Origin: JBFHRE01 sp041746105
Lineage (GTDB): Bacteria; Actinomycetota; Acidimicrobiia; Spongiisociales; ZC4RG35
Direction of reading: 5' to 3'
DNA: 64,000 nt
NCBI GenBank assembly: GCA_041746105.1
Contig: JBGTHP010000005.1
Location: 1-64,000 of the forward strand
The notes beneath the pieces are model-generated. The model saw only the letters and a list, made by a program, of their open reading frames with translations. It did no database searches and had not been told where the DNA came from. The translations under genes and the position numbers were made by a program. Shown one piece after another: positions 33,160 to 41,183 of the stretch (positions are counted from its first letter, which is position 1; every line of letters begins with the position of its first letter).

Positions 33160-33834
33160 ATGACTGATTTCACACTTCTGGATCAATCGGGTCGGCCGTG
33201 GACGCGGGCTGACCATGCCGACGCCGGACTTCTCCTCGTCTTCTTGCGCGGCGATTGGTGATCGTATTGCAACGGCCAGCTGGTCAGCTTGGCGTCGCGA
33301 CACGAAGAGTTCTTGAAAGCAGGAGTCCGCATCGTCGGCGTCGACGTCGACTCGCCCGGACAACACGCGGCGATGCTTCAGAAACTGGCCCTCCCGTTTC
33401 CCCTGTTGTCGGATCCCGATCGCGAATTGCTGATCGGGCCGATGGGGCTTGCAAACCCGACGGATGTCCGCAACATCGCGCTCCCCGCAATGGTGTTGCT
33501 CGATCCGGCCGGTGACGAACGGTGGCGTTTTGTGTCGCGCGACTTTGCCGATCGGCTACCGGAAGATGAGGTTCTCGATGCCATGAAGCAGCTTGCGTTG
33601 CCTTCCACCAGTCAGGAGATGCCTGCGGAGGGCCAAGCCGAGCCGGGACCGTCTGCGATGCCGTTCGAGGGGCTCAGCACATATTTCCGCGGTGCAAAAT
33701 TTGCGGCGCAGGCGATGGGGCTACGTCACGCTCATCTCGATGACTCCGTCAAGGTCGACTCCAAGGCCTACATGGCGGAAATGGACAGATTCATTGCGGC
33801 GCTCAAGGAGACGGCCGAGCGCAAAGCGCAATAG
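33160..33834 (+). CDS. Selenoprotein: peroxiredoxin-like (AhpC/TSA family) with in-frame UGA
   Basis: ATG 33160 (AAGGTGA 6 bases upstream) begins a 224-residue thioredoxin-fold protein. Codon 34 is TGA (33259-33261). It sits exactly where this family has FxRGxWCPYC: the translation reads VFLRGDW-U-SYCNGQL, so Sec replaces the peroxidatic Cys and gives a U-x-x-C redox motif with Cys37. The frame continues uninterrupted to 33834 with clear peroxiredoxin sequence (FPLLSDPDRELL, NIALPAMVLLDPAG). A fitting SECIS hairpin follows the UGA, and selD is at the left edge. It probably reduces peroxides with thiol help. Standard gene callers would start it at 33289 and lose the active site. Confidence 0.88.
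33262..33300 (+). promoter_or_regulatory. Bacterial SECIS element
   Basis: Just after the UGA, GCCAGC (33275-33280) pairs with GCTTGGC (33287-33293, one bulged T) around the loop TGGTCA (33281-33286). A GGT in the apical loop about 20 bases after the UGA is the hallmark of SelB-binding bacterial SECIS hairpins. It lies within the coding sequence, as expected in bacteria. Confidence 0.78.
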
Positions 33835-34461
33835 TCATCGTCCTCGTTTGGACAAGTAGGCATGCCAGAGCAGACGAGCAGCTGCGGATCGGTGTGGCCG
33901 CCACGATTCTCCGAGGCGGTCGAGTTCACCGGTCGTTGGAATCCGATCGAGGAGTTTGACCTCCGCTGCAGAAACCTGCAGCGCACGGTCACCGACAGGC
34001 CATATGTCCGGCCTGCCGAGACAGGCAAGCAAATAAACGTCGGCGGTCCAGGGTCCGATGCCGATCACCGATGTCAAACGCTGCCTGACCGACTCGTCCG
34101 GCAGGGCCCCGAGCGCGGCGATCTGCAATCGACCCTCGAGGATTTCGTCCGCGAGAGCCCTCGTATATCTCGTCTTCTGACGGCTGAACCCGGCACAGAG
34201 GAAATCGTCATCTGACAGTGTTTTGACGTTCCCGGGAGTGACGTCGCCGACCAGGTCGACCAACCGGTCGAATGTTGCCTTGGCAGATGCGAGCGAAACC
34301 TGCTGCTCGAGAATGAACAGCAGCAGCGTGGAGAACGCGGGAGGTCTGCTCCAAACATCAGGAACCCCATATTGCTGGATGATCATGGAGAATTCGGCGT
34401 CACGTTGAGCCAGTTCCCGATAGGCGCGCTCCAATCCGGGTCCGAGATCCTGCGGTATCAC
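33835..34461 (-). CDS. DNA-3-methyladenine glycosylase II family (HhH-GPD, AlkA-like)
   Basis: This 208-residue HhH-GPD glycosylase carries LLLFILEQQVSLASAKATFDR in its first half, then the helix-hairpin-helix LTSVIGIGPWTADVYLLACL and the Gly-Pro-Asp loop WPVGDRAL with the catalytic Asp. It removes alkylated bases. It is shorter than E. coli AlkA because it lacks the N-terminal extra domain. GTG 34461 follows TAGCGT by 7 bases. The gene is convergent with the selenoprotein gene. Confidence 0.9.
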   Translation of the reverse strand: MIPQDLGPGLERAYRELAQRDAEFSMIIQQYGVPDVWSRPPAFSTLLLFILEQQVSLASAKATFDRLVDLVGDVTPGNVKTLSDDDFLCAGFSRQKTRYTRALADEILEGRLQIAALGALPDESVRQRLTSVIGIGPWTADVYLLACLGRPDIWPVGDRALQVSAAEVKLLDRIPTTGELDRLGESWRPHRSAAARLLWHAYLSKRGR

Positions 34462-34468
34462 CCGGCCG

Positions 34469-34474
34469 ACGCTA
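34469..34474 (-). promoter_or_regulatory. -10 box TAGCGT of the AlkA-like gene
   Basis: TAGCGT on the minus strand ends 7 bases before GTG 34461. Confidence 0.4.
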
Positions 34475-34493
34475 CCGCTGTACCGTCGTGGAC

Positions 34494-34823
34494 GTGGTCC
34501 AACTCTTCGTCACCTGTCTCGTAGACGGCTCTTTTTTCCTGAGGTCGGAAGGGCGGCCGGAGGGAAGGCACCATCGTCACGCTTTCAAGCTCCTGCGCCG
34601 CGATGTCGGTTCACCACTTTCCCGAGTGCTCGAAGGAGATCCGGCAGCAGAAAGAGTGGCCGCCCGCGTGCGGGAACTGACGGCATTTCTGGTCGAGGAA
34701 CCGCGACGGTTGGCAGGCATGAGTTCGGAGGCCGCGGCCGCGTTTTCCGATCTCGAGCCGATGCGCGATCGGGCCCGCCAGATCAGGCTGGACACTTTGT
34801 CGAACCTCGACCTACCTCGGTGA
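34494..34823 (+). pseudogene. Deletion scar of a lutAB (lactate utilisation) operon
   Basis: The first codons from GTG 34494 give VQLFVTCLVD, the N-terminus of the LutA Fe-S oxidoreductase subunit, and TACCGT sits 7 bases upstream as a leaderless -10. A one-base loss in a T-run near 34531 shifts the frame; the neighbouring frame continues FFPEVGRAA as LutA should. From about 34575 the original frame resembles the LutB N-terminus: HAFKLLRRDV, then DLEPMRDRARQIRLDTLSNLD. It stops at 34823, before the LutB catalytic domain. So most of lutA and lutB has been deleted. A single novel short protein is less likely. Confidence 0.6.
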
Positions 34824-34846
34824 GTCGAACGAGTGCCCGCGCCGGT

Positions 34847-35962
34847 TCAGACGGTGTCAGTTCCTCCAGTCGCCACACAAGGCAGGAGTGTGGGTTCCAG
34901 CCCGGAGGCTGCTCGGTACGCCCGCTCCGTCTCCTCCATGAACCGGTCGAGTCTTTCGGTATCGACAAGGGCAACGGCGGATCCGCCGAACCCGCCGCCC
35001 GTCATCCGGGCTCCGAATACGCCGGGGGATTCCATCGCAGCATCGACCATCGAATCGAGCGCAGGACTCGATACCTCGTAGTCGTCCCGCAGACTCACAT
35101 GGCTTTCGAGCATGAGCCTGCCGACGCCGCGGGCGTCGCCGGCTTTCATCAGTTCGGATGCGGCGAGGGTTCTTGCGTTTTCGGTGACCACGTGCCGTAC
35201 CCGTCGGGTTTGGGTCTCGGTGAGAGCCTCGACGATGACAGCCAGCTCGGGCGCGGAGATTTCGCTCAGCGTGGCGACTCCCAACGTTGCGGCGGCGGCT
35301 GCGCACGTCCGGCGTCTGTCGTTGTAAGCGGAGTTGACCAACTCGCGTCGGGTGCCGGTGTCGAGTATGACCACGCTGGAACCAGGTGGTATCGGGCAGG
35401 GCCAGGTCTCGAGCGATCGGCAGTCGATCATCAAGGCCGTGCCTTCGACCGCGGTTGCGATCACCAGTTGGTCCATGATTCCGCAAGCCACGCCCACCCA
35501 GTCGTTCTCGGCCTTCTGAGCGGCAAGGGCGTCCTGGCGAGGGTCAACCGGTCGCCCCTCCACGACGTCTATCGCTCTTGCGGCTGCCAACTCGAGTGAG
35601 GCCGAGGATGAAAGGCCGGCACCTATCGGCAGGTTGCCTACGATCGCGGCATCAAATCCGCGTCGGGCGTTCTTGGCCCACGCCACTCCTCTCACGTATT
35701 CGACCCAACCAGAACCGTTGCGTTCGAACGCGGTGAGATCGAACTCGGCCTGTCCGAAATCCTGAGCGGTGACCCGAACGGTCATGTCGTCACGGGGCCG
35801 AACGGCCATCCAGGTGCCCAGTTGGATGGCGAGAGGGAGCACGAAGCCGCCGTTGTAATCGGTGTGGTCGCCGATCAGATTGACGCGGCCTGGGGAACGA
35901 ATCACGGCCACCGGCTCAGACCCAAAATACGAGGTGAAGAGTGACCTGGCGTGGTCGCGCAT
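34847..35962 (-). CDS. galK: Galactokinase
   Basis: This 371-residue GHMP kinase phosphorylates galactose at C1 with ATP. Motifs are intact: SPGRVNLIGDHTDYNGGFVL (galactose binding), LPIGAGLSSSASLELAAA (phosphate loop) and ARMTGGGFGGSAVAL. It is the last gene of the eight-gene galactoside operon, and ATG 35962 lies 1 base from the galT stop. Confidence 0.95.
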   Translation of the reverse strand: MRDHARSLFTSYFGSEPVAVIRSPGRVNLIGDHTDYNGGFVLPLAIQLGTWMAVRPRDDMTVRVTAQDFGQAEFDLTAFERNGSGWVEYVRGVAWAKNARRGFDAAIVGNLPIGAGLSSSASLELAAARAIDVVEGRPVDPRQDALAAQKAENDWVGVACGIMDQLVIATAVEGTALMIDCRSLETWPCPIPPGSSVVILDTGTRRELVNSAYNDRRRTCAAAAATLGVATLSEISAPELAVIVEALTETQTRRVRHVVTENARTLAASELMKAGDARGVGRLMLESHVSLRDDYEVSSPALDSMVDAAMESPGVFGARMTGGGFGGSAVALVDTERLDRFMEETERAYRAASGLEPTLLPCVATGGTDTV

Positions 35963-35963
35963 G

Positions 35964-36968
35964 TCAGCCGAGCTCTCGCAGCCGTGCCGCAGCGGCTTCT
36001 GCAGTCACGTCGCGCTGGACTTCGGCGAGAAGCTCGTACCCGACCATGTGTTTGCGGACCGTCGCAGAACGCAAGAGCGGCGGGTAGAAGTGGGCGTGAA
36101 GTTGCCAGTGGGGGTTGTCCGAAGCCGGTGACGGTGCTCCGTGCCATCCCATGGAATACGGGAAAGGATGTCCGAAGATCTGGTCGTAGCGACCAAGGAC
36201 GTTGGAGAGGATCGAGGCCAGATCGTCACGTTCGCGTCCGTCGAGGTCAGGCATCCATCTGACAGGACGCAGCGGGACGATGAGCAATTCGAACGGCCAC
36301 ACCGCCCAGAACGGGACCAACGCCATCCATGATCGATTCGAGTGGACGACTCTCGGCCCATCGAGTTCCTGGGACGTGTAGTCGGTCAGGAGAGTCGTGC
36401 GATTGGTCTCGAAGTATGTGCGCTGGCTGCCGTCCTCTTTCGTTGCTTCCACCGGCAGGGCGGTGCCTGCCCAGACCTGGCCATGCGGGTGCGGATTCGA
36501 AGCACCCATGGCTGCGCCCCGATTCTCAAAGACCTGAACCCATCGGTATGACCGGGCGAGATCGGAGGTCTGGTCGGCCCAAACCTCGACGACGGGTCTG
36601 ATCTCGGCGGCCGCCATGGATGCCATGTCGAGATCATGGTGGGCCGAATAACAGATGACCCTGCATGTTCCAGGCTGGCTTTCAGCACGCAACAGGCCGT
36701 CGACGGAATCAACGGGTTCTGTGTCGGGATTCAGTGCCGCAAAATCATTCGTGAAGACGAAAGTTTCGGTGTAGGGAGGGTTGGTGGCGCCATTCGCCCG
36801 GAGATTACCCGGGCACAGGTAGCACTCAGGATCGTGGGGTGGCCGTTTGTCGACCGGCAGTTGCTCGGTGCTGCCTTGCCATGGACGATCAGTCCGACCC
36901 GCAGAGACGAGTACCCACTCACCGGTCAAGGGGTTGTGGCGGCGGTGTGGGGTTTCGATAGTCACCAC
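35964..36968 (-). CDS. galT: Galactose-1-phosphate uridylyltransferase
   Basis: This 334-residue Leloir enzyme exchanges UMP between UDP-glucose and galactose-1-phosphate. The nucleophile motif is SNPHPHGQVWAGTALP (His-Pro-His-Gly-Gln). The N-terminal HRRHNPLTGEWVLVSAGR and the zinc-site-like CYLCPGN are standard. The start GTG 36968 (or 36965) overlaps the alpha-galactosidase stop. galE is not seen in the window. Confidence 0.94.
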   Translation of the reverse strand: MVTIETPHRRHNPLTGEWVLVSAGRTDRPWQGSTEQLPVDKRPPHDPECYLCPGNLRANGATNPPYTETFVFTNDFAALNPDTEPVDSVDGLLRAESQPGTCRVICYSAHHDLDMASMAAAEIRPVVEVWADQTSDLARSYRWVQVFENRGAAMGASNPHPHGQVWAGTALPVEATKEDGSQRTYFETNRTTLLTDYTSQELDGPRVVHSNRSWMALVPFWAVWPFELLIVPLRPVRWMPDLDGRERDDLASILSNVLGRYDQIFGHPFPYSMGWHGAPSPASDNPHWQLHAHFYPPLLRSATVRKHMVGYELLAEVQRDVTAEAAAARLRELG

Positions 36969-38344
36969 GGCCTCCGATCCACTACCGGTGAAAAGTCCAC
37001 CTGACGGTCACCAACTCCGAATCGATTTCGGTCCAAACGCACGATGTCTGGCCGCGACTCGAGAAACGAGTCCATTGCCCGACGTTCTTCCGAATCGAGC
37101 CACCACGGCGGGTCGGATACGGCGCGGAAGTCGCAGATGTTGGCGAGGTCTTGGAGGAGAGACTTCTGATCAGCGTCGAGCATGCAATAACGAGACCTGA
37201 AATACACCACGTCAGGGTCCAGGCCGATGGCGCCGCGGAGCCAGAGGCGGTTGACCGACGTGGCAATGGCGTCTGCGGCTCCCGGGCCCGATCGATCGGC
37301 CAGATGCACGGTCCGGTTGACGTCGTCCCATTGCGGCGCGGTGTCGGGTCCGATTCTGATGCCGTCGAAAACGCCGATCGATCCCAGCACCGGCGCCCCG
37401 CAAGCAAGAAGGTATACGTCAGGCCCTACCGCCGAGCGGATGGTTTCGATTGCCTGGCGATACGCCTGCCCTCCATCCAGCGACGTATGACGAACACCGC
37501 CGAGAGCGGCCGCATACAAAAAGTCGAGCTTGAGGTAGCGGTATCCCCAATCAACAACTCCCTGCATCAGGGAGACGAGCCAGTCAAGGACATCAGGGCG
37601 AGTGATATCGAGGCAAAAAGTAGTGGCGTCCCAGTTGTGCGCTGCCGGAATCGGCGTCCCATCTGCATCTGTCAGCAGCATCTCCGGATATCTGGTGACC
37701 GGGTCCGATCCTTCGTCGACCAGAAAAGGAGCCAGCCAGAGGCCGGCCGTCCGGCCGGATGCTTCGATGAGGTCCGCCTGGCGGCGCATACCTCCCGGAA
37801 AGTCTTCGTTGGGCTCCCAATTACCGTTGGCGACCTGCCACCCATCGTCGATCTGGATCACCGAGAAGGCCGCCTCGCCCAACTCTGTGACCACTCTGTT
37901 CATCAGCTCGGAGGTCACTCCTCCGTAGAAGCCATACCAGGAGCACCAGATGGGTCCCGGGTCCGACGTGCGGCTGCCGAGGATGGCGCTCAGCCGTCGC
38001 TTGTACGTTTCGAACACCGAGGACTCATCTCCAACCTGGGTGAACCATGGTCCGGATCCACGCCCTTCCAACCGGTCCTGTTCTGCGCTGACCCAACCGT
38101 CGAGGCCGAGCGAACCGAGAAGTGCAACTTCTCCTTCCGCCAGTTCAACGGCCCCGACCCCGGAACCACCGGGAATGGGGTCGTCGAGGTGCGCAGGGTC
38201 CGTCGATTGGAGCCGGTGTTCTGCGATCACCGGATAACGCATAGGTGCTGAGGTCGGACGCCAACCGCTCACGTTCCAAGACTGCCAACCGTGCTGGTAG
38301 AACCGCCCGGACCCTTCCGGGTAGACCAAGCTCGAGTTGCTCAC
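36962..38344 (-). CDS. Alpha-galactosidase, GH36-type
   Basis: This 460-residue TIM-barrel glycosidase shows GH36/GH-D features: IWCSWYGFYGGVTSE, FSVIQIDDGWQVANGNWEPN, FPGGMRRQADLIEASGRTAG, and YLKLDFLYAAALGG, where the Asp of KLDF is the expected nucleophile. A later D in GIRIGPDTAPQWDD could be the acid/base. At 460 residues it lacks the long N-terminal beta domain of classical GH36 enzymes, and no signal peptide is seen, so imported oligosaccharides are probably cut in the cytoplasm. GTG 38344 is chosen because it falls just after the permease stop. Confidence 0.85.
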   Translation of the reverse strand: MSNSSLVYPEGSGRFYQHGWQSWNVSGWRPTSAPMRYPVIAEHRLQSTDPAHLDDPIPGGSGVGAVELAEGEVALLGSLGLDGWVSAEQDRLEGRGSGPWFTQVGDESSVFETYKRRLSAILGSRTSDPGPIWCSWYGFYGGVTSELMNRVVTELGEAAFSVIQIDDGWQVANGNWEPNEDFPGGMRRQADLIEASGRTAGLWLAPFLVDEGSDPVTRYPEMLLTDADGTPIPAAHNWDATTFCLDITRPDVLDWLVSLMQGVVDWGYRYLKLDFLYAAALGGVRHTSLDGGQAYRQAIETIRSAVGPDVYLLACGAPVLGSIGVFDGIRIGPDTAPQWDDVNRTVHLADRSGPGAADAIATSVNRLWLRGAIGLDPDVVYFRSRYCMLDADQKSLLQDLANICDFRAVSDPPWWLDSEERRAMDSFLESRPDIVRLDRNRFGVGDRQVDFSPVVDRRPW

Positions 38345-38346
38345 GA

Positions 38347-39576
38347 TCACTTGATCCCGGAGGTTGCGACGTTCTCGACGAAATAACGCTGTGCCATGAC
38401 AAAAACCGCAAAAGGAATCATCACAGAAAGCACAATTGCGGCGAAGACCAGATTGGGCCCTTCTCCGGCCTGACCACCCAGAGTCTGCAAGGCCAACGTG
38501 AGAACGAAGTCGTCGGAATTGGCGAGGTTGATCGACACCAGCGGCCAAATGAAGGAGTTCCAGGCGTACAGAAACATGAATGTGGCGAGTGTGGCAATCG
38601 CCGGCCACGAAAGTGGCACAAAGATGCTCCAGAGGATTTTCCACCGGCTGGCGCCGTCGATCAACGCCGCCTCCTCAAGGTCTTTCGGGATAGAGCCAAA
38701 GAACTGTCTCATCAGGAATGTGCCGTAGGCGTTGAAGATGAAGGGCCATACCAGTGATCCCAATGTGTTGACCCACCCGAGCGAAACCATTAGTCGGAAC
38801 AGCGGGACGATCAGGACGATGAAGGGGATCATGATCGATCCGATATAGGCGACGAAGATCTTGTCGCGCCCGGCGAACCTGATACGCGAAAACGCAAAAC
38901 CTCCGGTGATCGACGTGAACAGGGTCCCGGTGACAACCAGAATCGTCACCAGGATCGTATTGGTGAGCGGTCTATCGAAGTCCCGCAGTTCCACGATCTC
39001 GCTGAAGTTCTGCCATTCGAACTCGACCGTCTCTGCAGGCGTCGTGGTACGGACCACGGCGAAGGCTTCGACCGATGCATCATCCAAACTGACAAAACGA
39101 CCGACCGCCGTGTTGCGGACCAGAGCCAGCTTCGACGGTCCGGTTGGAAGAATTACTTCGTAGACCGGATAGGTTTCCCCTGCGATGACGGTGGTTTCCG
39201 TGGTTTCGTCGGCGCGTTCCAGCGGCCAGACAACTGCATCGTCGATGCCGCCCTCACCGACGAACACTCCGGCGGGAAGTCCGGCTTCCGCGAGATATCC
39301 CACGACCTCGCCCTGGTCTGGTAGTTCGATCGAAAAAAGCTCTACCTCTGCGCCGTCGACCATTGCGAGAGAAGGTGTACGTGGAAGGATCTTCGGGGGG
39401 TACCGAAAGGTGTCGGCCGGCGTCTTCAAGGCAGTGGCGGCCATGTACACGAACGGGAAGACGACAACGACCATGAAACCGATCAGGATCAAATAGACAC
39501 CGCCCCGCGCCGCCAGCGACGCGAGTGTCAATCTGCGCCTCCTGCCTCCGGAGCGTCTTGCGACGGGAGCGGTCAT
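38347..39576 (-). CDS. Sugar ABC transporter permease (MalG type) with large external insert
   Basis: This 409-residue inner-membrane subunit of a carbohydrate importer. The first span (about residues 25-48) is followed by an extra domain of about 120 residues, rich in acidic and beta-prone sequence, before the usual permease core. MalG-type permeases are normally near 280-300 residues. The core has the EAA loop motif EEAALIDGASRWKILWSIFVPLSWP, seen as DLEEAALIDGASRWKIL and FVPLSWP. The insert would face the outside and may contact the binding protein. It overlaps the partner permease gene. Confidence 0.87.
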   Translation of the reverse strand: MTAPVARRSGGRRRRLTLASLAARGGVYLILIGFMVVVVFPFVYMAATALKTPADTFRYPPKILPRTPSLAMVDGAEVELFSIELPDQGEVVGYLAEAGLPAGVFVGEGGIDDAVVWPLERADETTETTVIAGETYPVYEVILPTGPSKLALVRNTAVGRFVSLDDASVEAFAVVRTTTPAETVEFEWQNFSEIVELRDFDRPLTNTILVTILVVTGTLFTSITGGFAFSRIRFAGRDKIFVAYIGSIMIPFIVLIVPLFRLMVSLGWVNTLGSLVWPFIFNAYGTFLMRQFFGSIPKDLEEAALIDGASRWKILWSIFVPLSWPAIATLATFMFLYAWNSFIWPLVSINLANSDDFVLTLALQTLGGQAGEGPNLVFAAIVLSVMIPFAVFVMAQRYFVENVATSGIK

Positions 39577-41129
39577 GCTCCTAGTACGCCTTCATCGCCG
39601 CCACGCTTGAAGTACAGAAGTGTCACTCCGAAGATGAGGATGAAGAGCGCCCAGGCCACGGCCGAGGCGTATCCGATTTGAAACTCCTGGAATGCGTTCT
39701 GGTAGAGATATACGACGGGGGTCAATGTGGAGTTGCCGGGACCCGCCGGCGGCGCCGGTGATTGCAGGATGAATGGTTCATTGAACAGTTGGAGTGCCAG
39801 GATCGTGGTCGTGGCTACGACGAAGACCGTGGTTGGTCGCAAAGACGGGACAGTGATGCTGACGAACTTGCGCCACGTGCTGGCGCCGTCGATCGAGGCC
39901 GCCTCGTAGAGGGCGGCGTCGAGACCTTGCATTCCTGCGAGGAACAGAACTGTGTTGAATCCGATCTGTTGCCACACGAAAAGAACGATGACGGCGATCA
40001 GAGCAATGTTGGCGTCGGAGATCCACTGGGGTTGTGGCGCTTCGATACCGCTCGAAAACAATGCGTTGGTCCATTCGGTCATCTTCAGGATCATGAAGTT
40101 GAGATAGCCGATGGTCGAGTTGAAGAGTTGTTTCCATATCAACGTCACACCGACCACTCCGGCAATCGACGGCAAAAAATAGATGGCTCGGAATAGCTTC
40201 ATTCCGGGCAGTTTTGAATTGAGCAACGCGGCGACGACGAGGGCCGGCACAACGGCGAGAGGTATCGCAAAAAGGCTGAACACGACGATGTTGCGAAGGC
40301 TCTTCAAGAACAGGGAGTCCGACAGGAGATCGATGTAGTTCTGGAATCCCACAAAGTTGGCATCGGTCAGCCCGTCCCATTCTGTGAAACTGATCACCAG
40401 GGAAACGAGCAGCGGTCCTGCGAAGAAGGTCAGGAACCCGAGGACATTCGGGGCGACAAATAGGAAACCCTCCATCGAGTCGTTCTGGGATCTGGTCGTC
40501 CCGAAGAACGTCGCCGCAGCACCCGACCACAGGACCCGTGCAAAAACGATCGCCACCGCCGCAATCAACAGCAAAGGTATGACATTCGGCTCGACCGCGC
40601 GTTTTGCCAGCTCGAACAGTCCGGGAATCAAACCCATCGAGATCGTGAGCACACCCAAACCGGCGATCATCGTCCAGCGGGCAGCGGCCCGTAAGGAAGT
40701 CTGTGCTCCGCCGGTCCTCTCGACGAAACCGAGGGCGACCCAGCCGAGGATCACCACTAGTAGCCAGCCGGCGCTCCTATTGAACGCCTCTCCGACGGCG
40801 TCGAGTCCGGTGAACAATCCCATGCGGTTGAACGCAAGGAAACCGGCGACGACCGCGATCAGAACATCGAGCACAAAACCGGTCACGCGGCCGAGGTGCT
40901 CGCCGCGTCGGGTTTTGTGAAATGCCAAGAGACCCCCAACAGATGCCCCGAGCAGTGCCAGGGCGAGAGTCCATCTGACGGCTCCGTCGACTTCCAGGCC
41001 GCGTTGTATGGTCACGGCACCAAACCCGACTGCGAGCGCAATGGCGGTCAGGGCGCGCCAGCCGAGCAGTGGTGTGAACCACCTGGGTCGGATGAACCGG
41101 GGAGCCGCGGGGGCTTGTGTCGTGATCAT
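39573..41129 (-). CDS. Sugar ABC transporter permease (MalF type) with N-terminal membrane extension
   Basis: A 518-residue permease. The C-terminal 300 residues are a normal MalF-type permease with the EAA motif ALYEAASIDGASTWRKF near the end and ESLQ-type FLFVAPNVLGFLTFFAGP at its start. The N-terminal 210 residues add about six hydrophobic spans not found in short MalF proteins. E. coli MalF is also long, but its addition is a periplasmic loop, so this differs. ATG 41129 follows a 16-bp hairpin and has no strong ribosome site. Confidence 0.87.
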   Translation of the reverse strand: MITTQAPAAPRFIRPRWFTPLLGWRALTAIALAVGFGAVTIQRGLEVDGAVRWTLALALLGASVGGLLAFHKTRRGEHLGRVTGFVLDVLIAVVAGFLAFNRMGLFTGLDAVGEAFNRSAGWLLVVILGWVALGFVERTGGAQTSLRAAARWTMIAGLGVLTISMGLIPGLFELAKRAVEPNVIPLLLIAAVAIVFARVLWSGAAATFFGTTRSQNDSMEGFLFVAPNVLGFLTFFAGPLLVSLVISFTEWDGLTDANFVGFQNYIDLLSDSLFLKSLRNIVVFSLFAIPLAVVPALVVAALLNSKLPGMKLFRAIYFLPSIAGVVGVTLIWKQLFNSTIGYLNFMILKMTEWTNALFSSGIEAPQPQWISDANIALIAVIVLFVWQQIGFNTVLFLAGMQGLDAALYEAASIDGASTWRKFVSITVPSLRPTTVFVVATTTILALQLFNEPFILQSPAPPAGPGNSTLTPVVYLYQNAFQEFQIGYASAVAWALFILIFGVTLLYFKRGGDEGVLGA

Positions 41130-41140
41130 GTCGGACCAGG

Positions 41141-41177
41141 GGGTGGAGGGGTCGGATCAGGTCCGACCCCTCCACCC
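41141..41177 (-). other. Intercistronic 16-bp hairpin between binding-protein and permease genes
   Basis: Perfect complements at 41141-41156 and 41162-41177 form a 16-bp, GC-rich stem with the 5-base loop TCAGG. It lies between the binding-protein stop (41184) and the permease ATG (41129). No T-run follows, so it should not act as a full terminator. Such hairpins commonly protect the upstream message end and give more binding protein than permease. Confidence 0.8.
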
Positions 41178-41183
41178 GTTTGA

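Noticed and set aside
33289..33834. Peroxiredoxin gene as a truncated pseudogene starting at 33289
   Set aside because: The upstream frame, ribosome site, exact placement of UGA at the active site and SECIS-like hairpin fit a selenoprotein better.
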